The position numbers and the translations under genes were made by a program. A DNA stretch of 64,000 nt from assembly GCF_000003855.2 (NCBI RefSeq), contig NW_003101681.1:3322710-3386709 (forward strand), given 5' to 3'. Below the pieces are notes generated by a model. The model had not been told where the DNA came from, did not search any database, and was given only the letters and a program-made list of their open reading frames with translations. This document shows positions 13,881-25,109 of this stretch, in pieces (position 1 is the stretch's first letter; each line of letters begins with the position of its first letter). This DNA is from Blastomyces gilchristii SLH14081. Lineage: Eukaryota > Ascomycota > Eurotiomycetes > Onygenales > Ajellomycetaceae.

Positions 13881-14212
13881 CTCAGATATCTCCACAACTA
13901 CAGATCGGAGATCTTCCAAAATCAAGAAGATTGGTGCATATGGCTAGGTCTCTTCACCTTACAATTTGTATGGCACTTTGGCCCGGGTTGTGGTGTGGTA
14001 GGGGTGAATGAGGGATAATCCCACACGGGAGTTTTGAACAACGTCTAGTTCACATTTGGCTGGATATCTCCACCACCACACGGGTTATGCGGTCGGCGAT
14101 GGGGTCCAAATGCTTGTATGATCGAGGGCTTTTCGATGGATCTATCGGCGGGTTCTTATTCGAAAAATCGAGCGAGTTCGTGATGGGGCGGTTGTGCTGA
14201 AGCCTTCTTATG
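13881..14212 (-). other. CpG-retaining, non-RIP segment at the 5' end of the full-length LINE
   Basis: This stretch keeps many CpG and CpA dinucleotides (for example cggcgatggggtcc and ttcgaaaaatcgagcgag) between strongly RIP-mutated LINE sequences. Part of it is the start of a 68-codon minus frame at 13719-13925 that I do not recognise. It is either the true 5' UTR of the LINE, spared because most copies are 5'-truncated, or a captured single-copy segment. I cannot tell which. Confidence 0.5.
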
Positions 14213-16404
14213 AACATAGTCTGTATAGTTAAGAGAGTATTTTCTTTGAAGAATTATTTTCATTTCAATCAAGAAATCTATTTCAATTCAATTCATTTCC
14301 TGAGTTAATTGATGAAAATGCAGAAGAGACTCTTTCTCTGATTATATGATTTAAGCTCATCTTTATAACTCTCAGAGCATAGTTTATACAGGCGAGTTCA
14401 AATCTAATAGCAGAAGAGAGAATTGAAGCTTCAATTTTCATTGCTTTAATAGAAGATGATTTAAGATCTCTCTCTGTATTTAATAGTCTGATTACAATAT
14501 TTAATAGTCTTTCTGTGATGATAGTTCTTTATTGAATATGATATTTAAAATTCAACTTTGAGTGAAATCATACTCTCAATCATTTGACATTCAAACTGGG
14601 TTTAATCTCTTTATTTAAATGAGTCAGACATAGTTTTTTCTTATTGAATCTAGAAAAGAAATGAATTAACTTCACTTTATTCATATAAAATTGAATTTAA
14701 TTGATATCTGCTCTAACAAAAATTTTTCTTATGGCTTTTTTCATCACTTCTAAATTCTCTTGAATTGTTTATGAACTGTAGACCAGATCAATATCATCTA
14801 TATAGCTTGAAGATCTCACTATTTTCATATCTCTATTCTTGAATAGATATAGAGTGTATATTGCAAATAAAATTAGTCAGATTGAAGAGTCTTACAGTAC
14901 TTCTATTTTTATCTCAGTCTTATCTTATTTCATCTCAGTAAAGAATAATTGTATGATTCTTTTAAATATAAACAGTTAACTCATGTTATTAAAGAAAGTA
15001 ATAGTTTTAAGATTTTCAAAGTCTGAATCATTTTTGACTTTAAAACATGATCAAATGCATCTTTTATATCAATAAAAACTGCAATTTAGACCAGATCTTC
15101 ATACTTTGCTATTTCAATGCTATGAATACCTCAGAGAACAGTGTCAATTACAGAGCATTGTTTTCTATCTTTCATTTATTCATTAAATAGAAGATAATCA
15201 TTAATAGAGCTGATAAAATATAGTTAAGTAGCTATTATCTTTTCTAAAACCTTTTCTAGACAGTTCAATAGAGATTTTACTCTATATAACTTAGAAATTG
15301 AAGCTTTTCTATTAGGTTTTACAAGTATCACTTCAGTGACTTCTCTTAAGCATTCAGAATAATCATCATTTTTCAAGAGATTGAAAAAGAGCTCAAAATA
15401 TTCATTCTTCAAGTAGAAATATATATTTTAAATAATCAAGTGATTGATTCAATCAGGCTCTGTAGCAGCTTTAATTGAACTTGAGAAGATAGCTGACTCC
15501 AGTTCATCTTATGTAAGTTCAGTCCATTCTCAGTCATTCTCATTAATATAGTTATAAACTAATATATTCTCTTTCTCTGAATCTGAATCTGACGAGTTTT
15601 GAAAGAGAATTCTCAGTAATGCTTGCTATTTTTTCTCAAAAGAATTTACTCTATATGATTCATTCTGAAACTCATATTTCAAGACTGAAAGTTTTGCTAC
15701 ACTTCTCATTTTAGTATAGTTAAAGACTTTAAAAACTTCTTTTTCTTATACTTCTTCAAGAAATTTGTTTCAGAAGTCTGTTTTAGCTCTTTTAATATCT
15801 GAAAAGTATTCATTTCTGATAGCTCTGACCTCTTTATCAGATATTACATCATTCTTTCAATCTCTTCTAGCAGTGACTAATTGTTTTCTTTTAGATATAC
15901 TGTTCTCATTTCATCAAGATTTGAAATACTCAGAAGACTTCTTCTTTGAAATATTATCTCTAATACTTATTAGAATAATAGATGTAATCAGCTTTACTCT
16001 ATTCTCAAGCCTTTCATTTGAGATATGTTGACTGAGATTTCAATAGATCTCACTCTACTTTTCAGATTTTAACAGTTGTATACTTTCTTCAACTGCTGAT
16101 AAGCCGCTTTTTCAAAGTTGTACTGATTAGAGAGAAGAGGATTTTCACTCATTTGTTTTTCACTCAGTTCAATATCAAATTGAATAATCGCATGACCTGA
16201 TTCTGATGTCTCATTTGAATCAATAAATCAGTTTATAAGTCTTTTTTTAATTAGATTTCATGATATGAAGATTAGATCTATAATAGATTTTTGTTTCATG
16301 CCTTTTCTAAAGAATGTTTGTTGATCAGACTTGTTAACTAAATCTATTGAATGCTTAACAGTTCATTTAACTAGTTTATCTACTTTTACTACTCTTTCAC
16401 ATTC
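14213..16404 (-). pseudogene. Second LINE fragment (EN, RT, start of RNase H) with an internal deletion
   Basis: It is homologous to about 8107-10455 of the full-length LINE in the same orientation. It contains endonuclease C-terminal and RT sequence (RT segment near 14880-15250). About 165 bp are missing at 14464, where gatgattt joins aagatctctctctg; the full copy has those blocks apart at about 8350 and 8508. The fragment's own 3' half and tail are absent. Its outer end (16404) abuts the target duplication, so it forms the 5' end of the compound insertion. Confidence 0.8.
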
Positions 16405-18473
16405 AGATATTCATAATATTATTAAGAGAGTTTTGTATGAGAATGTATTATTATAACACAGAATAACTTTTATAAGACTTTTTTAATATCAGTCAGACTA
16501 TTGCAGTGAATTATTATATAGTTCTACTGATGACAATCTTGTCAGTGATCTTGTCAGTGACTTTATCAAAAGCTTTTTCAGAGCATTTCATAAGTGTTCA
16601 CAGAGATCGGTGTCAGATCTATAGTCTTGTAAACATCATTCTCATGAAGTAATCATTATTAGAGAATCTTAAACTTCTGTTTCAAGTGTTTAATAAGATA
16701 TTCTATTCAGATAGTCAGACAAGTTCTAATATAAGATTATAGTCAAGATTTTTAACTTCATATATACAAGTATCTTCACATTAATGTTCTCTGACATCTA
16801 TGTTTAGTTTCATTATATAACAGGTACAAACATCTTTTAAGTCATCAAATTCTGTGAGAAGTTGAGGTTTTAATAAGAGAATACACTGAAGGTTACAGTG
16901 CCTTATAACTGAAGATTTGATCATTGCATAGTAGCATAGATCACTGTCTATTATGGCTTTCATATTGTACATGTTATTTATTATAGTAGCAATAAGGATC
17001 TCATTCATTATCATCTTTTCTTTAAATTATTGTTGTCTGATCTCTTCAAGCTTCTGCTTGTGAGTTTGAGCAGAAGCTAATCTTTTCCCTGTTTTGTCAG
17101 AGTATTCTCATAGTTATCTTTCCAATCTTTCTCTAATATAATCTAGTTGATATGAACTGCTAGCATTAATCTTTCTTTTGAATAAGAAGACACATATACT
17201 GATCAGCAGTTGAAGGCAATATGTCCAGATCAGTTACAGTTAATACATACTTTCTATTAATATTCATCAGCGGCTTCTTCAGGCACAATCTCAGAGACTC
17301 AGAAGCCTGTTCAGACAGCAGAGCCTCTTGCTTATGTATAGATATTCAAGACTACTCAATTTATAGCATCTGCATTGTTATTCTTCAGTATAGATGTATA
17401 AGTGTAATATCTTCTTCTGTTGTTCTGTATACTTTTAAGCTTGATAAGACAGTCATTCAATGTTTGAAGTTATATATGAAAGTCTTTATAAGTCAGGTCT
17501 TTATCTACACTTATAAGAGCTTGTAAGAGTGTCAAAGTTAATGTCTTCTTAAGCATGCTAATCTTCATTTAATTCTTTCAGAATTGACTATCTGCTTCTA
17601 GAATCTTAGTATTAAAGTCAAAGATGAATATTGTAAGAGAAGAATTTCTCTGTTAAACACTCTGTAACTAATATAATATCTTCTACTATATAGTAGTGTT
17701 TCTGAACAGAACATTAAGATGTCTAATAATATTATCAGATCTACATAATACTAATTCATATGTCTTTATTCATGAATGAAACTTCTGTTTTATATAATCT
17801 TTCAATTAATCATTGATATATCAATCTTGATTAGTTAAGAAACAGATGATATTTTCATCTACACTTAGTTTCATAAGTATATCTAATCTTCATGATAGGT
17901 AGAGAGTGAGATTAGAAGTATTAAAATATGTAGAAGCATCTAGACATTTCTTCAGTGTTTGAATTGTGTTAATGTCTGATTTAGTCAGTGTTGAAATTGT
18001 CTGTGCAGAGATTTCTTATTGAAATAATTATTAAATTTCTTCATATTGATATTATTAATTCACATGCATATCAGCTATCTATTATTATCATAATTCTAAC
18101 ATTGGTCAGAGTCACTATGATATTATATCTATACTTATATTTAAGAGTTCTCTTATGTTATCAGTAGATATAGCTATATTATTCATTGAATGTATTGTAT
18201 CTGTATTTAAGAGTTCTTCAGAATCAAAAAAAGTGTATTTGTATAAATATCTCACATGTTTCAGATATCATAACTCTCAGGTATTTCACAGACATTCTCT
18301 TTATAAGATCTTATTACAGGGTCAGAGTGACTGACAAGCAAGCTTGTTATTTAAAGACTCAGTATTCACTTAACTGATTATTTGTTTCTTTATTTCTTAT
18401 ACATTACTACATGTTCAGATATCTTCTTAATAAGGAATCATTTTTAATGAGAAGATGATGAACATTTTTCAAG
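16405..18473 (-). pseudogene. Gypsy-2 copy 2: protease and Gag (5' part)
   Basis: This resumes the element interrupted at 6619. On the minus strand the aspartic protease is recognisable in an open stretch at 16781-17014 (KAIIDSDLCYYAMI, where the family would have D-S-G). A Gag zinc knuckle reads CINCN-x-SGHIAFNC near 17207-17250 (CX2CX4HX4C). Gag continues to about 18170, where the start ATG seen in copy 3 has been lost. Stops are frequent. Confidence 0.8.
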
Positions 18474-18722
18474 TATAAGAGACCTACACTGAATAGATCA
18501 GCATTAAGATATAGGTCTTATATAATAAAAGTGAAAAATGTTAGAGAAGAAAAAAAGAGAAAGTGTGAGAATCAGTGATTGAAGTGAATATTTATACACA
18601 TATGTATATGAGGTGAAGCTTCAGAGTGAGAGAATAGACACTTCTTGAGTTTCTCAGCTGAGAATCAGCAACCGAGAATCAGAGCCTTCAGCAGAAATCT
18701 ATGAAGTGTAATGAAATAGTCT
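18474..18722 (-). repeat. Gypsy-2 copy 2, 5' LTR, interrupted
   Basis: It starts TATAAGAGACCTACACTG (RIP form of TGTAAGAGGCCTACGCTG) and follows the LTR to ...gaaatagtct, where Gypsy-2 copy 3 is inserted. The remaining LTR end (about 35 bp) should lie right of copy 3, in the N gap. Confidence 0.8.
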
Positions 18723-19055
18723 TGTAAGAGGCCTACGCTGAATAGATCAGTATAATATTATAGATCTTATGTAACAAAGATAAAAATGTTAAAGAAGGAA
18801 AGAAAGGGAAAGTGTGAGAATCAGTGATCAAGGTGGATATTTATATGCATATGTGATGGTGTATGCAGTGGAGCTTCGGGGTGGAAGAATATACACGTGT
18901 TTGTAGTGGCCGAGGATCAGTGATTGAAAATGACTGAGAATCAGAGTGTATGTTACACATGTTTGTAGCAGCTGAGAATTGATGATCAGAAATGAAAGAA
19001 TCTATAAAGTGTAATGAAATAGTCTATATGATTGATCAGACGCAGCCTGTCACAT
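18723..19055 (-). repeat. Gypsy-2 copy 3, 3' LTR
   Basis: It runs TGTAAGAGGCCTACGCTG to GCCTGTCACAT, 333 bp. It is longer than the copy 2 and solo LTRs because a segment of about 61 bp is duplicated (cacgtgtttgtag at 18894 and cacatgtttgtag near 18955, each followed by a g(t/c)-c-gaggat-type block). The same duplication occurs in the 5' LTR of this copy, so it was present at insertion. Confidence 0.85.
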
Positions 19056-22000
19056 TAGCCTCTTTCTTTCAGAAGCAGTTCTCATCAGTCAAGAGCTGCT
19101 GTTTCAGATAATATGAAACTCAGAGTTCAGATCAGTTGATTGTAGCTGATTCATTTCATTAGATATTACTGACTACAGCTGCAGAATCTCTTATCAAGAA
19201 TATTCTCAATCTCTCACTCAAGCTCATTATCTTCTTCTATGATGCCTGGTAACTGTCAGTCAGAAGTCAGCTGAGAAGAAAATGAATTGATGACAGTGTG
19301 ATGAAGTAAGCTTGTGTGAAATACATCATGAATTTCTGATAATGTGTCAAGATAATAGTTGTGACTATCTAGAACTTCTATCACTTTATATCTGATGTCA
19401 TGATAATCTAGTGTACAAGATGAATGTGTGATTCATATATTCTTAAGATGCAATCATATCAGATCTTCTATCTTATATTGTTCAGTGAGATCTCAGTGAA
19501 CATTGATTTGATTCTCTTGATCTTGTTTTACAGTTGTCATGAAGGCCTCTGCTCAATCATGAGTATCACAGAGCTTTGTTACTATATTGTTAGTGATCTG
19601 AATTGTACTGTGAGAGTTCAGTGTGAACTGTGTAATCTCTAGAAGATTCAACACTTTTATGTGATAACTGTATGTAAGAAAGAATGAGCTTATGTCTGTT
19701 GAAATGACATCTTATTCATTGATAGTGACCTCTGCATGTAGAAGCAGATCATGTCAATTATCTTATGAGTGATTACAGAACTTGTGAAGATAATTCTTTA
19801 TAGTCTGAATTGTCTGTTCTAATGCATTATCAGTCTCAGAGTAATAGACAGTTGACAGATAATATATAATCTTGAGAACTTGACAGATTCTTATTCAGAG
19901 AGTGCTCACAAATTGACAGCTCTGATCTGATACTATTGATCTCAGCAACTCATGCATCTGATAGAATGAACTTTATAAAAAGACTTCAGTGACTTGTTCA
20001 GTGTTTATCTTATCACAAGATTTCAATATTACATTCTTACTCAGTTAGTTAATGATGATCAGGATGTTTCTATAACTCTTGCTCTTAGATAGATTAATAG
20101 TGAAGTCAATTACTATATCTTGTCAGATTCTATCAGAGATATTAAGTGATTTCAGTAGATCTTTTCTACAATTCTTTCATGAGATAATAGAAGAATAGTA
20201 ATTACAGTTTCAGATGAAGTATCTGATACTGTTTAATATCTTGAATCAGTAGAATTCTTGAGAGATCATTCTATACAGTTGTTTACAGCCTGAATAATCA
20301 GTCATACATGAATCATGCATCACTTGTATTATCTGAGTGTGTAAGAATTTGAAGTGAGAGACTCAGTATTATTTATGAAATCATAGAGTGTTATTATCAT
20401 TGATTGAATATTCTGAGATATTGATTCTTATATGTAGTTCTGAGGGAAATCAGAGTACTTCTTGATATACTGCTTCAGTGAGAATCTGAAGAAGTTTATC
20501 AGCCTGAGCTGCTGTATATCACAGTTCATTCAGTGTAGAGAAAGTGAAGATATCAATGTCAGTTCTAATTGAAGAAGTATATATAATGCTGTGAGCTCTT
20601 TCATCTTGATCAACTAGTATCTTCAGATTCAAGAGCCAGTGCTCTTGATTTATTTAGTGAGTATCTGTTACATTGAATGACATATCTTGCTCTCATTATA
20701 AGAGAGCATCTGTCATTGAGTTCTGACTGTCAGAATGATAGTGTATCATAAAATGAAGGCAGCTTAGAAACTCAGATTATTATATCTATTATTCAGTAAG
20801 TTTATAGATAGTTATAAAGTATTTGAGATTCTTATAATCTGTGACTATCTCAAATTCAGAGACACTTCAGAGTTCAGAGTCTCATTCTTCTAAACAGTGT
20901 ATGATTGCAAGAAGTTTCTTATCATAGATCTTATAATTGTATTTAGTGAGACTCAGTTTCTTAGATATGAAGATATATAATTATAGAACATCTTCATTAT
21001 CATACTGCAGTATCACTTCTTCTATTACATAGTCAGAGAAATCAGTCTTAATAACTGTGTTATGATCAGAATCAAATATTATCAGTAGAGAGATATTAAT
21101 GAATATCTTCTTCATCTGTGTAAATGCCACTTCAGTGTCTGCTGATTATTGAAATACTGAGTCTTTCTTAGTGAGATCTGTAAGTGATCTCATAATATCT
21201 GAGAAGTTTTGTATAAATTGCTGATAGAAGTTAGCAAATCTGATAAAGCTTCATACATCTTTCACAGTACATGAAGCTTCTCATTCAAGAATTGCAGAGA
21301 CTTTCTCAGAATTCATTTGAATTCTCTTACCAGCTTCTATAATAAAACTCAGATACTTGATACTCTTGACTTTAAAATCACACTTATCAATATCTATTGA
21401 TAGTTCTGTTTCTTGTAGCTGTTGTAATATCTTTTGTACATATTCTTCATATTCTTTCCTGAATTCATCAGTGAAGATGAGAATGTTATCAAGATATACA
21501 GATACAAATTTATTAAGGAAATCTCAGAGTGCTCAGTTGATATACTTCTGAAATGTACTGAGAATGTTATTCAGTTCAAAGAATGTGACTACTCATTCAA
21601 AGAGATTATATTATGTTCAGAATACTGTAAGTCACTCATCTTCTTCAGTAATGCGGATCTTATGAAATACAGTGATAATATTTAACTTTACAAATTATTG
21701 AGCTTGTTCAATACAAGCTAGAGTTTCATTAATAAGAGATAAAGAATAACAGTTCTTCTTTATTAATCTGTTCAATTCTCAATAATTAATGTAGAACTGA
21801 AGTTCTTCATCTGATTTCTTTATAAAGAGAATAGAGACTGCAGTGAAATAGTTATCAATATATATGAATTCTTTATTTAACAGATTATTAAGTGTCTTTT
21901 AAAGGAGAAGAAGTTTATCTCAGAACATATTATAAAGAGAGCTTCATGATGATTCAGAGTCTCTGCTATTCTTCTTTTTTCACTTGATACTGTGAGTCAC

Positions 22001-22420
22001 TTCTGAACCTTGTAAGAGAGATAGATTTATAGCATTATTATCTTGTTAAAAGATATCTAGATATTCATGATATTTTTGAGAGAGTTTTGTATAAGAATCT
22101 GTTATTATAATATAGAATAATTTTTCTAGAGTCTTTTTAATATCAGTCAGACTGATAGAATAGATTGATACATGATTCTGCTATCAGTGATTCTTTCAGT
22201 GACTTCTTTTTCTGAGTATTTCATAGGTGTTGACAGAGATCTGTGTCAGATTCATAGTCTTGTGAATATCATTCTTATGAACTCTATCTTTGTTAGAGAA
22301 TATTAAACTTCTGTTTCAAGTGTTCAATAAGATGCTTTGTTCAGATAGTCAGACAAGTTCTAATATAAGATTATAATCAAGATTATCAACTTCATATGTG
22401 TAGATGTCTTCATACTGATG
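19056..22420 (-). pseudogene. Gypsy-2 copy 3: pol (RT, RNase H, integrase, chromodomain)
   Basis: The minus-strand order from right to left is RT at about 21200-22000, RNase H at about 20600-21000, integrase at about 19400-20500 and chromodomain at about 19150-19290. The RT catalytic block reads FVSVYLDNILIFT near 21480-21510, where the family has YLDD, so one catalytic Asp is Asn (GAT to AAT, the RIP direction). The region at about 22060-22090 is the uninterrupted equivalent of the LINE target site in copy 2. Many stops at Trp positions make it inactive. Confidence 0.85.
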
Positions 22421-23781
22421 TTCTTCAACATCTATGTTTAGTTTTATCATATAACAGATGCAAACAACTTTTGAATCATTAAATTCTGTAAGAAGTTAGA
22501 GTTTTGATAAGAAAATATGCTGAAGATTATAATGTCTCATGAGTGAAGATTTAATCATTATATAGTAGCATAGAGTGCTGTCTATCATAGCTTTCATATT
22601 ATACATATTATCAATCACAGTAGATACAAGAATCACATTCATTATTATCTTCTCTTCAAATTGTTATCATTCAATCTCTTTAAGCTTCTGTTTATGAATT
22701 TGAACAGAAGCTAATCTTTTCTCTGTTTCACTGAGACATTCTTATAGTTATTCTCTGAATCTTTCTCTAATGTAATGTGATTGATGTGAACAGATACTGA
22801 TCTTTCTCTCAAGTGTGAAGATATATAGATTGATTAGTAGTTGAAAGCAATGTGTTCTGATCAGTTACAGTTAATACACACTTCACATTGACATTGATTG
22901 ATGACTTCTTCAGAAGTGATCTCAGGGACTTGAAAGCCTGTTTAAACAGTGAAAACTCTTGCTTATGTATAGACATTTGAATCTATTCAGTTCATGATCT
23001 CTGCATCATTGTTCTTCAGTGTAAGTGTATAAGTGACTGAGATGTAACATCTTCTGCCACTGTTCTGTATACTCTTAGGCTTGATAAGATGCTCATTCAA
23101 TGTCTGAAGCTGTGTGCAGAAGTCTTTATAAGTCTGGTCTTTATCTACACTTATAAGAGTCTGTAAGAGTTTGAAAGTCAATGTCTTCTTGAGCATGCTA
23201 ATCTTTATTTAATTCTTTCAAGATTGATCATCTGCTTCTAGAATCTTGATGTTGAAATCAGAGATAAATATTGTAAGAGAAGTATTTCTCTCTCAGATAC
23301 TCTGTAATTAATCTAATACTTTCTGTTGTATGACAGTGTCTTGAAACAAAATATCAAGATATTTCATAATATTATTAGACATTCTTAACACTGATTCATA
23401 TGCTTTCATTCATGAATGAAACTTCTATTTCATGTGATTCTTTAATTATTCATTGATATATCAATCTTAATTAGTTAATAAATCAATGAAATCTGTATCT
23501 ACACTCAGTTTCATGAGTATTTTCATTCTTCATGATAAGTAGAGAGTGAGATCAGAAGTATTAAAATATATAGAAGCATCTATGTATTCTTTCAGCACTT
23601 TTATATTCAATTCTGTAAGTGTTGAAATTGTGTGAGTTAATCATTGAATCTCTTTGTATTGAAGTTGTTGAGTCACATACATGTCTGCTATCTGTTGCTG
23701 TTGTACTTTCAACATTACTTGAAGTCACTGTGATATCATCTCTAATCTCGCGCTCATGAGTTTTATATTATTATTAGACAT
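22421..23781 (-). pseudogene. Gypsy-2 copy 3: Gag and protease
   Basis: The likely Gag ATG is at 23779-23781 (MSNNNIKLMSARLEMISQ, then a stop at a Trp codon). A helical capsid-like region follows with Trp-to-stop changes (IDASIYFNTSDLTLYLS). The zinc knuckle and protease are at about 22840-22900 and 22430-22640, parallel to copy 2. Gag would package the element RNA; the protease would cleave the polyprotein. About 300 bp of leader (23782-24085) with no coding lie between this and the 5' LTR. Confidence 0.75.
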
Positions 23782-24085
23782 GATTATATTGATTGTTGAA
23801 TGTGTAATTATATTCTTATATATCTGAGTATCAGAACTCTCAGGTCTTTCACTGATATTCTTTTATAAGATCTTACTCTCTTTGTAAGATCTTGTTACAG
23901 AGTCAGAATGACTGATGAGTAAGCTTCTATTTAAAGACTCAGTGTTCACTTAACTATTTAACTATTTCTCTATTTCTTATATATTGTTACATGTTCAGAT
24001 ATCTCTCAATGAATAATCATTTCTAATGAGAAGATAATGTGTGAATAATTATTTTCTAATAAGAAGATAATAAACATTTTTATAG

Positions 24086-24337
24086 TGTAAGAAGTCTATG
24101 CTGAATAGATTGATATAATATTATAGATCTTATATAACAAAGATAAAAACATTAAAGAAGAAAAGAAAGAGAAAGTGTGAGAATCAGTGATTAAGATACA
24201 TATTTATATGTGTATGTGATGATGTACACGGTGGAGCTTTGAAGTGGAAGAATATACACGTGTTTATAGTGGCCGAGGATTGGCGATCAGAAATGGCTGA
24301 GAATCGGAGTGTATGTTACGCGCGTTCATAGCGGCCG
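24086..24337 (-). repeat. Gypsy-2 copy 3, 5' LTR, left piece
   Basis: It starts TGTAAGAAGTCTATGCTG and follows the 3' LTR (18723-19055) until gttcatagcggccg at 24324-24337, where it breaks. The LTR continues at 40947 after a repeat of the same 14 bases, so a foreign unit of 16.6 kb sits inside it. Confidence 0.9.
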
Positions 24338-24419
24338 CCAGCGTGGCCCAGTTGGTAAGACTGGTAACCAAGGCCGCACACATTAGGGGTGTGTGGGTTC
24401 GAATCCCACCGCTGGCACC
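24337..24419 (+). ncRNA. tRNA-like domain with Pol III A and B boxes
   Basis: A perfect 7-bp acceptor stem is formed by GCCAGCG (24337-24343) and CGCTGGC (24410-24416), followed by A and CC. A perfect 5-bp T-stem GTGGG/CCCAC surrounds the loop TTCGAAT. An A box (TGGCCCAGTTGG, 24344-24355) and a B box (GGTTCGAATCC, 24396-24406) fit the Pol III consensus. The middle is not canonical: a 4-bp stem CAGT/ACTG at 24349-24363, then extra bases, and an ACAC/GTGT stem with loop ATTAGGG leave no variable region. It is therefore a tRNA-derived or tRNA-mimicking head rather than a clear functional tRNA. The first G is shared with the target duplication. Confidence 0.75.
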
Positions 24420-25085
24420 TGCCACTTCTTACCCATGAAAGCCCCCATGTAATAGGGGCTGAGCCTAATTAGTAAGGCTTGGTGCGGGGTAGAACTCTCT
24501 ACTGCAGGCCAAGCCACTAGTTAAGCGAGATTCTGCGAACACCCATCAGGGCCGGCATGGGGTGTCAATGTCCCACTATTCTACTGTGCACCTGTCAAGG
24601 TTCTAACAATATAGAGCCAAGCCTAATGTAGTGATTATACACTACTTAAGCAAGTCCCTAACTAGGGCCATCATCAGAGCCTAGCTTCCCCTCAAATACA
24701 GAGAATGATTTTGATAATCATCTGACTAGCAGGCCTAGACACACATCTAGGCCCTAGGCAGGGCATTCTGATAGGCTAGAGCCTGCAAGCTCTCTGCCAA
24801 GCCCTAATACTGGCAGAGAGGACTGCAGTCATCAAGTCTATGATTAGTTCCTAACACAGGGCAAGGTCACAATGACTGATTGATAGGCCTATGAGCATCT
24901 AATAGGGCCGAGATCAGCAACTGGAAGCTTGATGTGTACATCACCAAGTGAGTGGTGACAGTCACTAACTAACACCCCTGGAAATTAGTGACTGGCCCGA
25001 GAGAATGGACGCGGTGGTCAGTTAATTATAGGGGGTTAAATGTAATTAGCTTAAGGTGCATCCTGCGGGTGGCTAGCGCCCGTAG
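24420..25085 (+). ncRNA. Array of consecutive RNA hairpins downstream of the tRNA-like head, unknown identity
   Basis: At least a dozen inverted repeats follow one another with no long ORF. The clearest are 24440-24460 (6 bp), 24476-24515 (7 bp plus inner GTAGA/TCTAC), 24539-24565 (6 bp), 24628-24645 (6 bp), 24705-24721 (6 bp), 24732-24753 (8 bp), 24790-24820 (perfect 10 bp, CTCTCTGCCA/TGGCAGAGAG), 24821-24830 (10-bp palindrome), 24886-24909 (7 bp, one bulge), 24959-24994 (perfect 10 bp, CAGTCACTAA/TTAGTGACTG), 25021-25050 (8 bp, one G-U) and 25065-25083 (7 bp). Short phrases such as agggcc, aagcct and ccctaa recur near the stems. The G+C content is far above the flanks and there is no RIP pattern. 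I do not recognise the RNA. Confidence 0.7.
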
Positions 25086-25109
25086 TTTTATAAGCTCTAT
25101 CAGTAATTC
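25086..25109 (+). pseudogene. LINE fragment, RT domain, left of the copia insertion
   Basis: ttttataagctct and the following bases match the sense strand of the LINE copy at about 62785-62815. The final five bases (aattc) are the copia target duplication. The LINE resumes at 38325. Confidence 0.75.

Larger units (their letters stand above)
6620..16404 (-). mobile_element. Compound Tad1-like LINE insertion (full-length LINE plus a second LINE fragment)
   Basis: One unit is bounded by a 19-bp target duplication at 6601-6619 and 16405-16423, inside Gypsy-2 copy 2. The 3' end is on the left with a (TTA)n tract (TAA repeats on the sense strand). Reading in the sense direction from 16404 there is a LINE fragment (EN to RNase H), a G+C-richer 5' leader, ORF1, ORF2 and a 3' UTR. 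Only one 3' tail is present for two LINE-derived bodies. See the separate entries for the parts. Confidence 0.8.

Noticed and set aside
13719..13925. 68-codon minus-strand ORF as a host gene
   Set aside because: Its second half repeats a block of the neighbouring 60-codon ORF because the DNA is tandemly repeated; no domain is recognised and it lies within the LINE unit.
24337..24416. A functional nuclear tRNA gene
   Set aside because: Acceptor and T-arms are perfect, but the D-stem and the anticodon/variable region do not fold in the standard way, and the domain sits exactly at the edge of a LINE insertion. A tRNA-like head is the safer call.
24654..24668. Telomerase RNA template (ccctaacta near 24656, ccctaa near 24802)
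   Set aside because: The words are short, flanked by different bases and do not give a circular permutation of TTAGGG longer than one repeat. No support beyond chance.
24420..25085. CRISPR-like or integron-like array
   Set aside because: The hairpins differ from each other; there are no identical direct repeats and no regular spacers, and the host is a eukaryote.
24338..25085. Mitochondrial DNA insertion (hairpin-rich GC clusters)
   Set aside because: No mitochondrial gene or known tRNA sequence was recognised, and the LINE junction and shared target duplication favour an RNA intermediate. It cannot be fully excluded without the organism's mitochondrial genome.
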